64,000 nt of DNA, taken from contig JARDYH010000002.1 in the NCBI GenBank assembly GCA_029215795.1, forward strand, positions 8,251,501-8,315,500, read 5' to 3'. Shown here piece after piece: positions 44,025-54,566 of the stretch. The translations under genes were made by a program, and so were the position numbers. This DNA is from Anniella stebbinsi. Its lineage: Eukaryota > Chordata > Lepidosauria > Squamata > Anniellidae. The stretch's first letter is position 1. Each line of letters begins with the position of its first letter. Below the pieces are notes generated by a model. That model had not been told where the DNA came from. It worked only from the letters and a program-made list of their open reading frames with translations, and ran no database searches.

Positions 44025-44377
44025 AAGAGGGCAGGGCTCCTGTAGATTTAACTGCTGCGATGAAGAGGGAATTTCACCAGGTGCTACATCTTATATCTTA
44101 AACAGTTGTATAGAAAAGGGAATTTCAGCAGGTGTCATTTGTATGCATGCAGCACCTGGTGAAACTCCCTCTTCATCACAACAGTTAAAGCTGCAGGAGC
44201 TATACTAGAGTGAACAAATACAAAACAGAGTAGGGCTCCTGCAGCTTTATCTGTTGCGATGAAGAGGGAATTCTGCCAGGTGCTGCATGCAAACAAATGA
44301 CACCTGCTGAAATACCCTTTTCAATACAACTGTTAAAGGTACAGGAGCCGAGTCCTCCTTTCCATATGGTCACCCTA
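44025..44377. mobile_element. Family A element A6, rearranged left end
   Basis: The right end GGTCACCCTA and arms are typical. The left end starts inside an arm (GGGCAGGGCTCCTGTAG, then GCTGCGATGAAGAGGGAATTTC), so part of another half-element is joined there. The centre carries CTAGAGTGAACAAATACAAAAC, the internal terminus copy. Confidence 0.85.
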
Positions 44378-44384
44378 AACATAG

Positions 44385-44555
44385 CAATACAGGAACATCG
44401 GAAGCTGTCTTATACTGAGTCAGACCATGGGTCAATCTGGCCCCGTATTGTCTACACTGACTGAACCTCTCCAGGGTTTCAGGCAGGATTCATTCCTTGC
44501 CCTGCCTTGAGATCCTGGACCTCCTTTGTGTTCTATCACTGAGCTATGGTGACCC
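44385..44555 (-). mobile_element. tRNA-derived SINE
   Basis: The minus strand begins with a tRNA-like head (CATAGCTCAGTGATAGAAC as A box, GGTCCAGGATC in the B-box area) and ends with ACTCAGTATAAGACAGCTTCC. The plus strand shows the common GGAAGCTGTCTTATACTGAG, CAGACCATGGGTC phrase. It is related to the interrupted copy at 53018-53825. Confidence 0.75.
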
Positions 44556-44904
44556 CTCACTTAGCAACCTAGGACCCTAGGAAACTGCTTTATACCTGGC
44601 ATAGGGATTTGCACAATGGGCCCACTGGCATCAGGTCTCCAGGGTATCTAGTCAGAGATGAAGCTTCCCCATTACCTTCTACCTTATTTCGTTAGGGGAG
44701 AAAATCCACCTGGGCCTGCAAGGGCAGCAGATGACCCCTGCAGCTGGCCCTCCTGGGCCGCGACAAACGTGCCCATCGGACTTTTGCCCCATCGCCAGCT
44801 GCAGGACAAAGGGGCCAGAGTCCAGGCAGAACTCATTTTCACCCTGACCTGTGCATGCCCTTCGTCCTTTCCCCTGCTGCACTAATGGAGGCCACCAATC
44901 ATTC

Positions 44905-45095
44905 AGTGGGGGAAATATTCCATTTCCCCAACCTTGGGGAAATTGTGTTTCTCTTTCCCTCCCCGCCAATGGGGGCTGTATTAACAGGGCCTTTAATGCT
45001 CCCATCGGTGGGAGGGGGGAGAAACGTGGTTTCCCCAGCCTTGCAAAAATCACTTTTTCTTTCCTCCCTCCCCCGCCAATAGTGGCCTGAAAGGC
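44905..45095. repeat. Two-copy diverged tandem repeat
   Basis: A TTTCCCCA.CCTTG segment followed by TTTCTYTTCCTCCCTCCC-type and CCGCCAATRGTGGC words occurs at about 44923-44982 and again at 45028-45087. No coding support. Confidence 0.6.
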
Positions 45096-45364
45096 CATCT
45101 TGGATGAAGAGGGCCATGAAGACCTCAATTGGTGGAGGAGAGGGAGGGAAAGTGAACTTTCCAGGGCTTCCAGGAAGTGCGCAATTCCCCCCAGCATGCC
45201 ATTAGCACATCACAGAGCTCCCGGAACAGGTCCTGTTTCTATTATTATTATTATTATTTTAAAAAATGGAGATTGCAGAAATTAAATCTGGATTTTCTGC
45301 ATGCAAAGCATTGTCTTTGGCCTCAGATACATGTGAGGACCCTTAGCTTTTCTCCATTTCCATC

Positions 45365-45590
45365 CTTCTCTACTAGGCCCTTTCCACACCAGGCTGTTTG
45401 CCTGGGATGGCCCCTGCTGCTCCCTGTGCACCTATAGCATGTAGGTACTTCTGGAATCACCCTCCCTCCCTCCCTGTGCACCAATGGCATGTATTAGGTA
45501 CTTCCGGGATAGCCTTCCCTCCCTCCCTGTGCTCCAATGGCTTGTATTAGGTACTTCCAGGATCGTCCTCCCTCTATACCGCTATGGTGT
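45365..45590 (+). mobile_element. Family B derivative with triplicated interior
   Basis: It starts GGCCCTTTCCACACCAGGC and ends CCGCTATGGTGTAGA. Between the ends, a unit of about 60 bp (CCTCCCTCCCTGTGC, CCAATGGC.TGTATTAGGTA, CTTCCRGGAT) occurs three times. Confidence 0.7.
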
Positions 45591-45626
45591 AGATATTCAG
45601 AGGTGAGCTGAAACAAATTCCTTCTT

Positions 45627-46440
45627 AGGGCTTTTCTACACTGTACGGGTGTAGAGGGAAGGGGGGCAATCCCGGAAGTACTTGCTTCCGGGCTCATCGC
45701 TCTAATCCAAATGAAAGTGCGATGAGCCTGCTTCCTGCCAGGCCGTCGCATGACATGCCCACCATTTTGTATTTTTTTCTCCTGGGCGGAGCTTGTGCAT
45801 GAAAGGCAAGTTATTTTTTAAGAAAAAAACATTCACATCCGCCACCCCCCTCCCTGCCCTCCTGGGGGTGGTGAAACTGGTGCTACCCCTTCTCTTGATG
45901 GCCACGGAGCCGTGCAGTGTGGCTTCATGCTCATTTCTGCTACTGTGTTGACTTGCGAGTAAGTGCAGAAGCAGCCGGGAGAGGCGGCCACATCTCCTGC
46001 GGTGTCAGGAAATTCTCAGGACCGTGGAAGTATCGGGTTTCCCCAGAGGCCCTCCTCTTCTGCCACTCCCAGACTGTGAAATGACCTGCCGGAGGAGATC
46101 CACCAGCTTAACAGTCTTCTAGAATTTAAGAGAGCGATAAAGACTGATCTCTTCCAGCAGGCCTACCCAGCCGAATTTTAAGGCTTTGTTGATTTTTATA
46201 ATGTATTAATGTTATACACTTTTAATCAGTTTTATGTATTTTATATTGTGGTACTGATGTTGTTCCCCACCTCGATCTGGAGGGAGAGGCGGGTAAGAAA
46301 CAAGGCTATTATTATGATTATTACTATCCCAGGGAATACCCGTGCCTGTGCCCCCCACCCCTGGGAGTCCCTGGGGGTCTTGTGAATGCACAGGGACCAG
46401 CCGGGGGGCAATTCAAGGCAAAAAGCCTTTCCATTCCAGA
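45627..46440 (-). mobile_element. Family B element interrupted by an L2 3' end
   Basis: The right-hand terminus CTTTTCTACACTGTACGGG starts at 45632, followed by CCCGGAAGTACTTGCTTCCGG, TACTC-like GACTTGCGAGTAAG, CTGCGGTGTCAGG and AGTATCGGGTTTCCCC. After the L2 insert the family B words resume (GGGAATACCCGTGC, GGGAGTCCCTGGGGGTC, ATGCACAGGGACCAGC, GGCAAAAAGCC). Confidence 0.75.
46075..46325 (+). mobile_element. L2 LINE 3' end inserted in family B
   Basis: It encodes DLPEEIHQLNSLLEFKRAIK then TDLFQQAYPAEF, the L2 C-terminus, followed by the 3' tail with TGTTCCCCACCTCGATCTGG and an ATTATT-like end. Family B sequence lies on both sides. Confidence 0.85.
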
Positions 46441-47345
46441 GCTTTTAACCCATTGCTCCTGACAGGGCTAACCCAAGACATCTGGCTGCCTGAGGCATAG
46501 AATGAGAGGGCTCCCCTTCCCGTCAGAAGACTGGCTGATGAACTTGCCTTCAACACTGATGATAGGCCAGCATCCTTCACTGCACCTGAAGGCAGCAGGT
46601 TCACAGCTTCTGCCACCTGAGGCAACTGCTGCATGAGGCCCTAATTCCTGAGCTGCTCCCACGCTTGCTGTTTCCCTTTCCTTACTCACAAGGAACCATC
46701 TTATTTCCTTTTCCTCACTTGGGAATACACATTGCTCCTTGCGAAAGCACTTCCTCATGGCTGCACCAGCGCCGTGGATAGCTGCCTTCTGCAAGCCCAT
46801 CAACTCCTCCCTCTCTCCCAGCTCCCCTGCTTCTGTGAGGCCTGATTCCCCAAGCAATTAGCCAATCAACTTTAAACACCTCTAAGAAAGGTGATTTTGC
46901 AATCCCCCAAACACCTCTTACAGTTAGGACATTTCATGTAGGATCCAATCTCTACCTTCTGCCCTGCACTTTAAACCCAAGTCCCTTTGTTGCCTGCCCA
47001 GGTGTTGATCTATCAAAGAGAGCCTCATTACGGTATCATCTGGATTATCTCTCTTTCGGAAGCTCGCCTTGGCTTCTAAATGCTTGTTAAATTTGTTTCT
47101 GGTGTGCCTGCTCTCTTTGTCCATTTCAGAAATCAATTACCGTCAACATGAGGAATTTTCTCCTAAGATCCCTAAGTGCCTGGCCTTTACTTGGTGTCAG
47201 AGCATGCCCTTTTCTCTGCAACCCCATTACACTTTTAAACCTTATCTTCAACATGTCTGTTCAACCATCCCTAAATTTCTGTTAGTAGAAAAAGAGAGAG
47301 GTAAACACTTTTTTTTTTAGTATTTTTTTTTTGGCACAATCAAGT
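46441..47345. other. Unassigned, possibly unique sequence
   Basis: Frames on both strands around 46413-46857 and 46924-47320 overlap. One plus-strand frame starts with a signal-peptide-like MASKCLLNLFLVCLLSLSIS, but it overlaps an equally open minus-strand frame and lacks splice or family support. Confidence 0.3.
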
Positions 47346-47840
47346 ATGTCCCTTTCCACACCAGGCAAAACGCCTAGGATGGCCCCCGGCTGCTCCCTGT
47401 GAGTCCAAATGATGCACAGGAAGTCCCGGAGGTGGGGGGAATGGGAACGGGATTTTCCTGGGTTAAAGGAAACTACAAAAATCCCGAATCTTCCACGGTC
47501 CCGGGAAGTTTCCATACCGCAGAAGATGTGCCTACCTGCCCCGGTGCTGACGTGCCATTAGGAGAGAGGGGGGCAGCAAATTCACCATCCCCAGGATGGT
47601 GTGGGGAGGGGGGACCAATTGTACTAAGTTTTTTTTAAAAAAGAAACCTTACCGTTGCGGAGGAGCACTCATGCGCTCTCCGTCAAAGAGGGAAAAAATG
47701 GTAGCCGCGACTTGCGATAGCCTGGGAGAAGCCTGGACCATCACATATCTTATGTGTATTGGGCGCACTGATCCCAGAAGTATCAACTTCTGGGATCCCC
47801 CACTCTGAGCCCTATACACCACTCCAGTGTAGAAAGGTCC
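47346..47840 (+). mobile_element. Family B element, near full length
   Basis: Ends GTCCCTTTCCACACCA and AGTGTAGAAAGGTCC. Body words GCTCCCTGTGAGTCC, ATGATGCACAGG, CCCGGGAAG, GTGCCATTAGGAGAG, CACCATCCCCAGGATGG, ACTCATGCGCTCTCC and CAACTTCTGGGATC. 495 bp, non-coding. Confidence 0.82.
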
Positions 47841-48217
47841 ATGAACTCCCTGTCTCTCTCAGCACAGGTACATGTCAGGAAGCAAGCCAACCAGTTTGAC
47901 CAGTTCCTGTCTACCCTCTCCATCTTAATCATTCCCTGGTCCTCCTTTTCTTTCTGCTCCAATTCCTAGAAGAGGAAATAGAAACTGTCCACAGACTCTT
48001 GCCTTCCAGATGGGTAATTTAACAGAATAGTTTCAGTACTGCAGTGGGGCCTTGTCGTTTTGACCTAAGTTTTAATTAGAAGTAGTTTGGGAGGGTTTGG
48101 ACCCATTCAGCCTATGGAATGTCAGAAACTGAGTGAGTTTATCTCTGTCAGCATTCTCAGAGAAGAGTTGTGGAGCGGAGTTGCTCTACTCATCAGAGCC
48201 ATCTGGTCATCCTGGAT
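47841..48217. other. Unassigned sequence
   Basis: Nothing recognised. Confidence 0.4.
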
Positions 48218-48535
48218 TAGGGTGACCAGATAAAATCCAGGTCAGGGCTCATATAACTTTAACAGTTGTAGAGGAAAGGGAATTTCAGCCAGTGTCATTT
48301 GTATGCAATTAGTTCCTGGTGAAATTCCCTCTTCATCACAACAGATAAAGTTGCAGGGGCCCTGCCTTCTTTTGTATATGGTCACTCTAGTATAGTGCCT
48401 GCAACTTTAACTGTTGTGATGAAGAGGGAATTTCACCAGGTACTAATTGCATACAAATGACACTGGCTGAAATTCCCTTTTCTCTACAACTGTTAAAGTT
48501 ACAGGAGCCCTGACCTGGATTTTATCTGGTCACCA
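48218..48535 (+). mobile_element. Family A foldback element A7
   Basis: Starts TAGGGTGACC. The right end reads GGTCACC and then diverges (ATTGTG), so the last bases and the target duplication are lost. Arms and centre match A5. Confidence 0.88.
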
Positions 48536-48935
48536 TTGTGAATGTCATAGAGAAAGATATGATGCAGCTATTTTTGGGATACAGCACATAGTTGTGGTCA
48601 CCTGTCTCCCTCCCCCCACCCACACACACAAAAAAAGGATATCCAAGCATTACCAAAATGATTCAAGACAGACAAGTGAAACTTCTTCTCACAATCCCAT
48701 CCATTTGTGGAATTAAATTATGGAACATGTTGAGATGACTACTAGGTTAGATTCAAACTTAACGATCTCCTGATCTCTGAGAGTGGAGATATGCATGGTT
48801 GTTTCCCCAATCTCTTGCAATCAAGTGTGGCTTTGATTTGGATTGGGACCATGACACTTCAGGAGAGGAACATTTCAGCTTCTCCCCCCCCCCCCCATCT
48901 TCATCCTGAATATTTTCATTAATTTCAAGGGAGAC

Positions 48936-48936
48936 G

Positions 48937-48972
<36 letters not shown>
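48936..48972. repeat. (GTT)n microsatellite
   Basis: About twelve GTT units. Confidence 0.95.
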
Positions 48973-49224
48973 TAACCCTACCCCAACTCCACCTCATGTG
49001 TGTTTGAAATTTTGGGATAAAAATGGGGGTGGGGGTGGGGGAAGCTTAAACCCTCTTCTCTCAAAATACCATGGTACTGAACTGAATCGGGGTTGCTTAC
49101 ACTTCCTGGAGAGCAGGGGAAACAACCATGCAGGCCTCCATTTTGTGTGATTAGGACCATGTTATTTTGCTGCTCAGATGGCTTAAAAAGGGGATTAGGT
49201 ATAAGGATAGATGGATCTGTGAAT

Positions 49225-49352
49225 CATGGTCCTCAACAGTTGTCAGTGCACTGCAATACTGCTATGAAGCGGTAGTGTGGCTCCTGCCTTTGATATACCG
49301 CTTCCATACTGCTTTCATACCACAATATCCTGCTTGGTGTAGATTGGGCCTC
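49225..49352. mobile_element. Family E fragment
   Basis: It shares CAACAGTTGTCAGTGCACTG, GTGTGGCTCCTGCCTTTGATAT and ATCCTGCTTGGTGTAGATTG with the right half of the E element at 63710-63909. Confidence 0.75.
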
Positions 49353-49469
49353 AGTCACATCAAAGTGCTCTGCATCTGTCTGTCTAAAAGTAATTCAATG
49401 ACAGATTCTCGGTTTTCCACCACAGGCTCATTCCGTCCTGTTTCCATACCTGTTTCTTTTTGCACAGGA

Positions 49470-49490
49470 ATATATATATATATATATATA
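49470..49490. repeat. (TA)n microsatellite
   Basis: About ten TA units. Confidence 0.9.
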
Positions 49491-49499
49491 TGACACATT

Positions 49500-50283
49500 T
49501 TTCAAATGGATGCATTTTTATACGCATGCCACCATTAACTAAAACCTGATCTTCATGCAGGGAAAGGTGAAGCTAGGAGAGTTCCAGCTGGGGATGATGG
49601 AGTTGGACTACAAGACGCATCATCTCCAATTGAAAATCTGTTCAGAGTATCAATTCCCACAAAGAGGGAAGGCCATTCAAGCTTCTCACTGGCAGAAAAC
49701 AATGCTTCAAGAGTGTTTAAATAATAATAATAATAAATCCTGGGGTCATTGGGTTTGTACTCCAGACTCAGGATCTGCTAGAATATCATTTTCTGCTCTT
49801 GAGGCCTTCTTCAGCTCCTCTGTGTCTCCCAATATGCAGTGTTTTCCCTTTGGGGAAGGGGTAGGGATAGGGAAACTCTGGCTGTTGGACTTCATTGGGC
49901 CCATGAAGCTTCCTTGGATTCCTCCAGGGGGCAGGCCTCAACCTCAATGCCCTGCCCCCAGGAGGAGACTCCAATCTGTGATAGCAGGCAACAGAGGGGA
50001 TTGCCCTGGGCATTGCTACTACTCCCAACTGGGAGGACAAACGTTGTGCAGATGTAGGTTGTGAGGGGACTCAGCTGGCACTTGGCAGGAGCGGCTGCCC
50101 TTCTCAGCACTTGCCAAGTCCATTTCTCAGTGCTGAGCAAGGCACGGGACTCCGTACCTCTTTTCATCTCAGCTCCTTATCCCTTCCTCTTCCATCAGGA
50201 TTTTGTCAATTTCAAATAGCTTGTAAGTCCTCTGAGACTAAAGAAATGTGACACTCCAGAGGACAGTAGAAGTAGTAAGAGGT
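49500..50283. other. Unassigned sequence
   Basis: A 169-codon frame (49555-50064) is the longest plus-strand frame here, but the minus strand is open over the same DNA and a family K-like phrase (TTGGACTACAAG) lies in it. I do not call a gene. Confidence 0.35.
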
Positions 50284-50291
50284 GTATTGCT

Positions 50292-50611
50292 TAGGCTGAC
50301 CATCTGAAAAGGAGGACAGGGCTCATGTAACTTTTACAGTTGTAGAGAGAAGGGAATTTCAGCCAGTGTCATTTGTATGCAATTAGTTCCTGGTGTTATT
50401 CCCTCTTCATCACAACAGTTAAAGTTGCAGGGGCCCTGCCTTGTTTTGTATATGGTCGCTCTAGTATAGTGCATGCACCTTTAACAGTTGTGATGAAGAG
50501 GGAATTTCACCAGGTGCTGCATGCATAACAATGACACCTGCTGAAATTCCCTATTCTCTACAACTGTTAAAGTTACCTGAGCCCTGTCCTCCTTTTCATA
50601 TGGTCAGCCTA
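50292..50611 (+). mobile_element. Family A foldback element A8
   Basis: Ends TAGGCTGACC and GGTCAGCCTA, 320 bp, with a perfect 8-bp duplication GTATTGCT (50284-50291, 50612-50619). The internal terminus copy GGTCGCTCTAG sits at the centre. It is one of the best preserved copies. Confidence 0.95.
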
Positions 50612-50619
50612 GTATTGCT

Positions 50620-52328
50620 TGCAGAAGTAGTAGTCAGCTTGCACTTTGGAGGAAGATCACACTTTCAGCTACTCTGCTGTTCAACATGCCTATTAATGTA
50701 GAAGTTGAACTATCATTTGGGTTGCAATCTAAGAAGTCCTGTGGGGGATGGAACGTTCTGGCTCCATACTCAGTTGGATGCAGATTCTCAAAGGAAGAGT
50801 GCCAGTACTACTTTCAGATCAGTTAAAGATTTCTTCTGTTGCAGGATAACACACTCTCTTTTACCCTTCTGTTCAGCCTGGTTGGAAGCCACTCAACAGA
50901 TTTCTCATGGAACGTGGTGAAAAAGCAGCCATGCCACAAAGGTAACTTACAAGTCTGTGTCCTTTAGCTGCTTTAACAATAAGGCCTCATCTACCAATAT
51001 GAGTAGTCTACCAATAGTAGAACAGGGTCTCGTCTAACAACATTAGTAAATGTGGTAGAGGAAGAAGGTGGATAATGAATTTGATATGCTGCATCACGTC
51101 ATCTGATCCCTGAAATCCAAAACACCCACAGAAATATGCATTTAGAGAGAAAGTGAAGATCTGGCAATAACTCTGATTGGATCAACATTCCTTGGTCAAT
51201 TCATATAGTTGCTGCTGAGCTGGCTACAGAGGAATATGGAAGATGCAAAATAAGTAGAGGGGGGAAAAGAATAATAATTAAAAACAAGAATCCTTTTAGG
51301 GCTGCCTGATGAAATAGAGTTCTCTCTGCATGCATAATGCCTACACCAACAACAGATGGTGGCCCCTTAAATAAATAATATATTACTATCACCTTAGCCA
51401 TTTCTCATCTCCAACATCTGGTGGTAACAGCATATTTTTAGTCCTTTTTCCATAAGGAACAGTGGGGCTCTTTTAAAATATGAACTGGGAAGGATGGATG
51501 GCGTCCATAACTCCCTCAAACAGAGCCATGCGTAATCTGCCCTAAACAATAGATTAAAATCCTACCCGTGGATGATTCAAATTCTGTGCGAAGGAATGCT
51601 AAAACGGACCATCTCTGTAAAATATGCAAATTGAGCAATTTGCAACTTACTTGGCGGAATGTATTCTGGAATTTAGAACTTTTACATATTCTCTTCTGGT
51701 TTTGCCAGTTGTTGGAAATGGGCATTGAATCAGTGGAGGAATTTGCCTCCTCAGAATTCCCCCCTCAAAAAAAGGATGAGGGCTCTTGTCCAGTGCTAGA
51801 AATTGGAGGAGGAGGAGGAGGAGGAGAAAGGGGATGGTTTAGGGACTCCATCACACCTACTTTTGTTTCCAGTTTGCATCCACAGATTCTCCCTCTGTTT
51901 GCTTAGTGAGTAGAGCACTGGGCACTTTCACATCTGTGCGTTGTTGCGCTCCTGTATCTTTTCACCTGTATCGCTGTGCCACTGAAATCTCCTGCCCCAC
52001 TCCCGACTTCTCCTCCCCCCTGCAGTTATTTTTTCCCCATATTTTCCATATCCTTTTTTAAATTTCTGCACAAATGCAGTGGCGCAGCAGCCTGAAACTG
52101 TGCAATTATGATAAAACAACACGCTATGCTTTTGCCTAAGATCATGTTAAGCAAACTCCTGGGAGAGACAGAAGGGAGGCCATTTGTAGGATGCAGGAGG
52201 AAGCACATGGCCCGAGACTGTTGCTGCTGCTTGGCTTGAGAAAGTTTTACAGGGGAGGAGGAGTGAACGTGCAGTTACGGTACCTTACTCCGATACCTTG
52301 CTCTGCGGAGCTTTGTAGTTCTAGGGAG
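50620..52328. other. Unassigned sequence
   Basis: No gene or repeat family is recognised. A short (GGA)n run lies near 51804-51825. Confidence 0.4.
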
Positions 52329-52347
52329 GCACGGGGGGGGGGGGGGA
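52329..52347. repeat. Poly-G run
   Basis: A long uninterrupted G run in otherwise unassigned DNA. Confidence 0.9.
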
Positions 52348-53017
52348 TTGCCATGTCCCAGTGTGCATGCGCTTAGCTGGAGTTTCTTTTGAGGGTTTTT
52401 TCCCATTTCGTTTAAGGTGAAAATGGGTCCCTGGTCAGGAAACCTAGACATGCCTACTCAGGAGTAAGAACATAGAATTGATTGGGACCGAGTCCTGGGC
52501 ATGGACCTCACTCATTTTTGGGTGCCCTCTCTCCCACCCCCTTCATGGTTGGGCGGTTGGGCGGAGAACTGCCCTGCCTTCCTCTTTTGTAGCAAGCCCG
52601 CCCTTCGACACACACATGCCTTCAGCAAAAATGGGATAGTTCGATAGAGCACAAGGACAGCAATACATGGGAGGGAGGAGTGGCTTTATTGCGCACGGAG
52701 GGGGTGAAAACAGACTTTCCCCGCTCCAAAATGAAATGAAACCCAGAGGGGAAGAGGCGAGATGAATGCAGGACAGGGATGACGTCGTGGGAGGAAAGCG
52801 TTGCAAAAGCACATACCAGGCATGGCGAGTGTGTGATAAACCTCTGGTGTGATGGAGCTCTAGGTTACCCTGGAACGAAGTGGGAGAGCTTCAACCACCA
52901 CTTCCCTCCACACAGTTACAGAATCAGCATGGTTTCATGGTCTCTGTTGTGTTCCATTTGGGCCTCTGAACAATAGCTTGTCCAACCTTACAGTTTCCCT
53001 TGGAAGTGCCCTTAGTT
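52348..53017. other. Unassigned sequence
   Basis: No support for a gene. Frames overlap on both strands. Confidence 0.4.
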
Positions 53018-53049
53018 TGCCTAGGAGCATAGGAAGCTGCCTTATACTT

Positions 53050-53566
53050 TGGGCCTTTCTACGCCTACCGGTGTAGAGAGAGGGAGGGGGGATGATCCTG
53101 GATGTACCTGCTTCGGGAGCATCCCTGGGCATCCAAAGAGGAAGTGCGACATCCCAGAACGTCGGGCCCGTCACAGGCACCATTTCTTTTACTATAAAGG
53201 AGCAGAGTGTGGCAGGGAAGGTAAGGAATCCCCCCACATGCCCACACACCATCCTGGGGATGGCAGACTTGCTTTCCCCCCCACTCCCATGTGCACGGAG
53301 CCATGCCATGTGGCTCCATGCCTGTTTCAGGTGCCGCGCTTACTCCTGAGTAAGTGGGCACCAGGCGGGATGGGCACCCACACCTCCTGAGGTCTCGAGA
53401 CAGTCCCGAGACCACTCAGAGAATTGGGTTTTCCTAGGGTTTCTTCATCCATGAAAAGACCGGTCTCTGTCCCTCTTGCCCCCGGGAGTCCCTGTGTGTC
53501 ATTTGGATGCAAAGGGAGCATCCAGGGACAACCCCAGGGAAAAAGGACAGTGTAGAAACAGCCCTA
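53050..53566 (-). mobile_element. Family B element nested in a SINE
   Basis: Ends GGGCCTTTCTACGCC and GTGTAGAAACAGCCC. The body is in reverse order compared with 47346 (TACTCCTGAGTAAG, CACCATCCTGGGGATGG as complement, GGGAGTCCCTG). Full length, about 517 bp. Confidence 0.83.
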
Positions 53567-53596
53567 GTCAGGTCATTGGTTCATTTAGCCCAATAC

Positions 53597-53678
53597 ACCA
53601 AACAGGATATGACACTTTGAAGATGGGTTGAAAACCTGTATCTGGAGTGACTCCTGGGCACCAGCAGTTGTCCCTACT
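53597..53678. mobile_element. Family D fragment nested in a SINE
   Basis: GACACTTTGAAGATGGGTTGAAAAC and TATCTGGAGTGACTCCTGGGC resemble the left arm of the element at 33056-33301. Confidence 0.6.
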
Positions 53679-53829
53679 AGCCTTGGTCCATCTAGGCCAG
53701 TTTTGTCAACCCTAATTGATAACTCTGCAGGATTTCAGACAGGAGTTTTTCCGACCCAACCTGGAGATTCCAGGGATTGACCTTCTTCTGTATGCAAAGC
53801 ATGCACTCTACCACTGAGTACACCCCCTC

Positions 53830-54230
53830 CCATAATCGTAACATACATGCCAATCCAAGATTAGTCCAGAACAGTATATCCTTTGTTTTGTTTTTTTCCA
53901 AAGCCGCAAAGGTAATTATGGAAATTACGAAGCTGAAACATAAACAAGGGTTTTCCCATAAATACATTTTTGTCTTCTTCTTTTTTTAAAAAAATGTGGC
54001 ATTTGAACAAATGGGTGCTCCCCAGTAGCATAATAGTCATGGCATGATCAATAAATTGCCAACAGTGTATGGCCTCGTAAAACCCAAATTCGAAATCGTG
54101 AATTATAATCATCATTAAGAGGAATGACAAAAGGCATGAATCATGGCCAGCCCGGCTGCAGTGCACAGTGGTAAGTCGAAGGAGATGGAAGTTTGTACTA
54201 ATTACTGAAATGAAAAGATCTCCTGTAATA
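53830..54230. promoter_or_regulatory. Candidate conserved non-coding element
   Basis: Repeat-free AT-rich DNA with GGTAATTATGGAAATTACG, CATAATAGTCATGG, GATCAATAAATTG, GTGAATTATAATCATCATTAAG. No open frame on the plus strand. The dense homeodomain-like cores make it the best enhancer candidate in the window. Confidence 0.28.
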
Positions 54231-54566
54231 AATGCATCACAACATTTTATATGCGTGCATATATTTCGGATATATATCCTTACTAAGTGAACATATAAAT
54301 TTACTCAGAAGTGTTTCCAAGTTCATTTGCGTGGAAGTCCTTGCAAATTTGCTTTGGTGGAAGTGTAAAACCTGCCACACTGGTAAAACCTGCATCCCTA
54401 GTTCATCATTCTGCAGTAAATTCCAGGCCAGAGAACTTCTCCTTTATTTGGAGTTTCTTCTACTGCTAAATGGTCTGAGATAGATATCTTGCCCCCCCGC
54501 CTTCATTATGAAGTAAATCAAAGTGTCCATCACACTAATTTAACAATATCTTAAATAAAAGCTGAA

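Larger units (their letters stand above)
53018..53825 (-). mobile_element. tRNA-derived SINE carrying two nested insertions
   Basis: The outer pieces (AGGAAGCTGCCTTATACTT at 53030, GTCAGGTCATTGG at 53568, GGTCCATCTAGGCCAG at 53685, and the tRNA-like head whose complement is CTCAGTGGTAGAGTGCATGC near 53800) form one SINE when joined. A family B element (53050-53566) and a family D fragment (53597-53678) split it. The head has A-box and B-box-like words but is not a functional tRNA. Confidence 0.78.

Noticed and set aside
47069..47320. Plus-strand frame with a signal-peptide-like start
   Set aside because: An overlapping minus-strand frame (46924-47136) is equally open, the downstream part is low in domain signal, and the frame ends in a poly-T run.
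49555..50064. 169-codon plus-strand open frame
   Set aside because: The reverse strand is open across the same DNA, composition is not gene-like, and part of it overlaps a dispersed-repeat phrase.
6851..50611. Regularly recurring palindromic ~320 bp units, considered as a CRISPR-like or operator array
   Set aside because: Copies are irregularly spaced over tens of kilobases, carry their own 8-bp target duplications and occur in a vertebrate-type genome, so they are transposons.
53756..53825. tRNA-like A and B boxes on the minus strand, possible tRNA gene
   Set aside because: They sit at the head of a SINE, the cloverleaf is not complete, and the same head occurs at 44500-44555 in another SINE copy.
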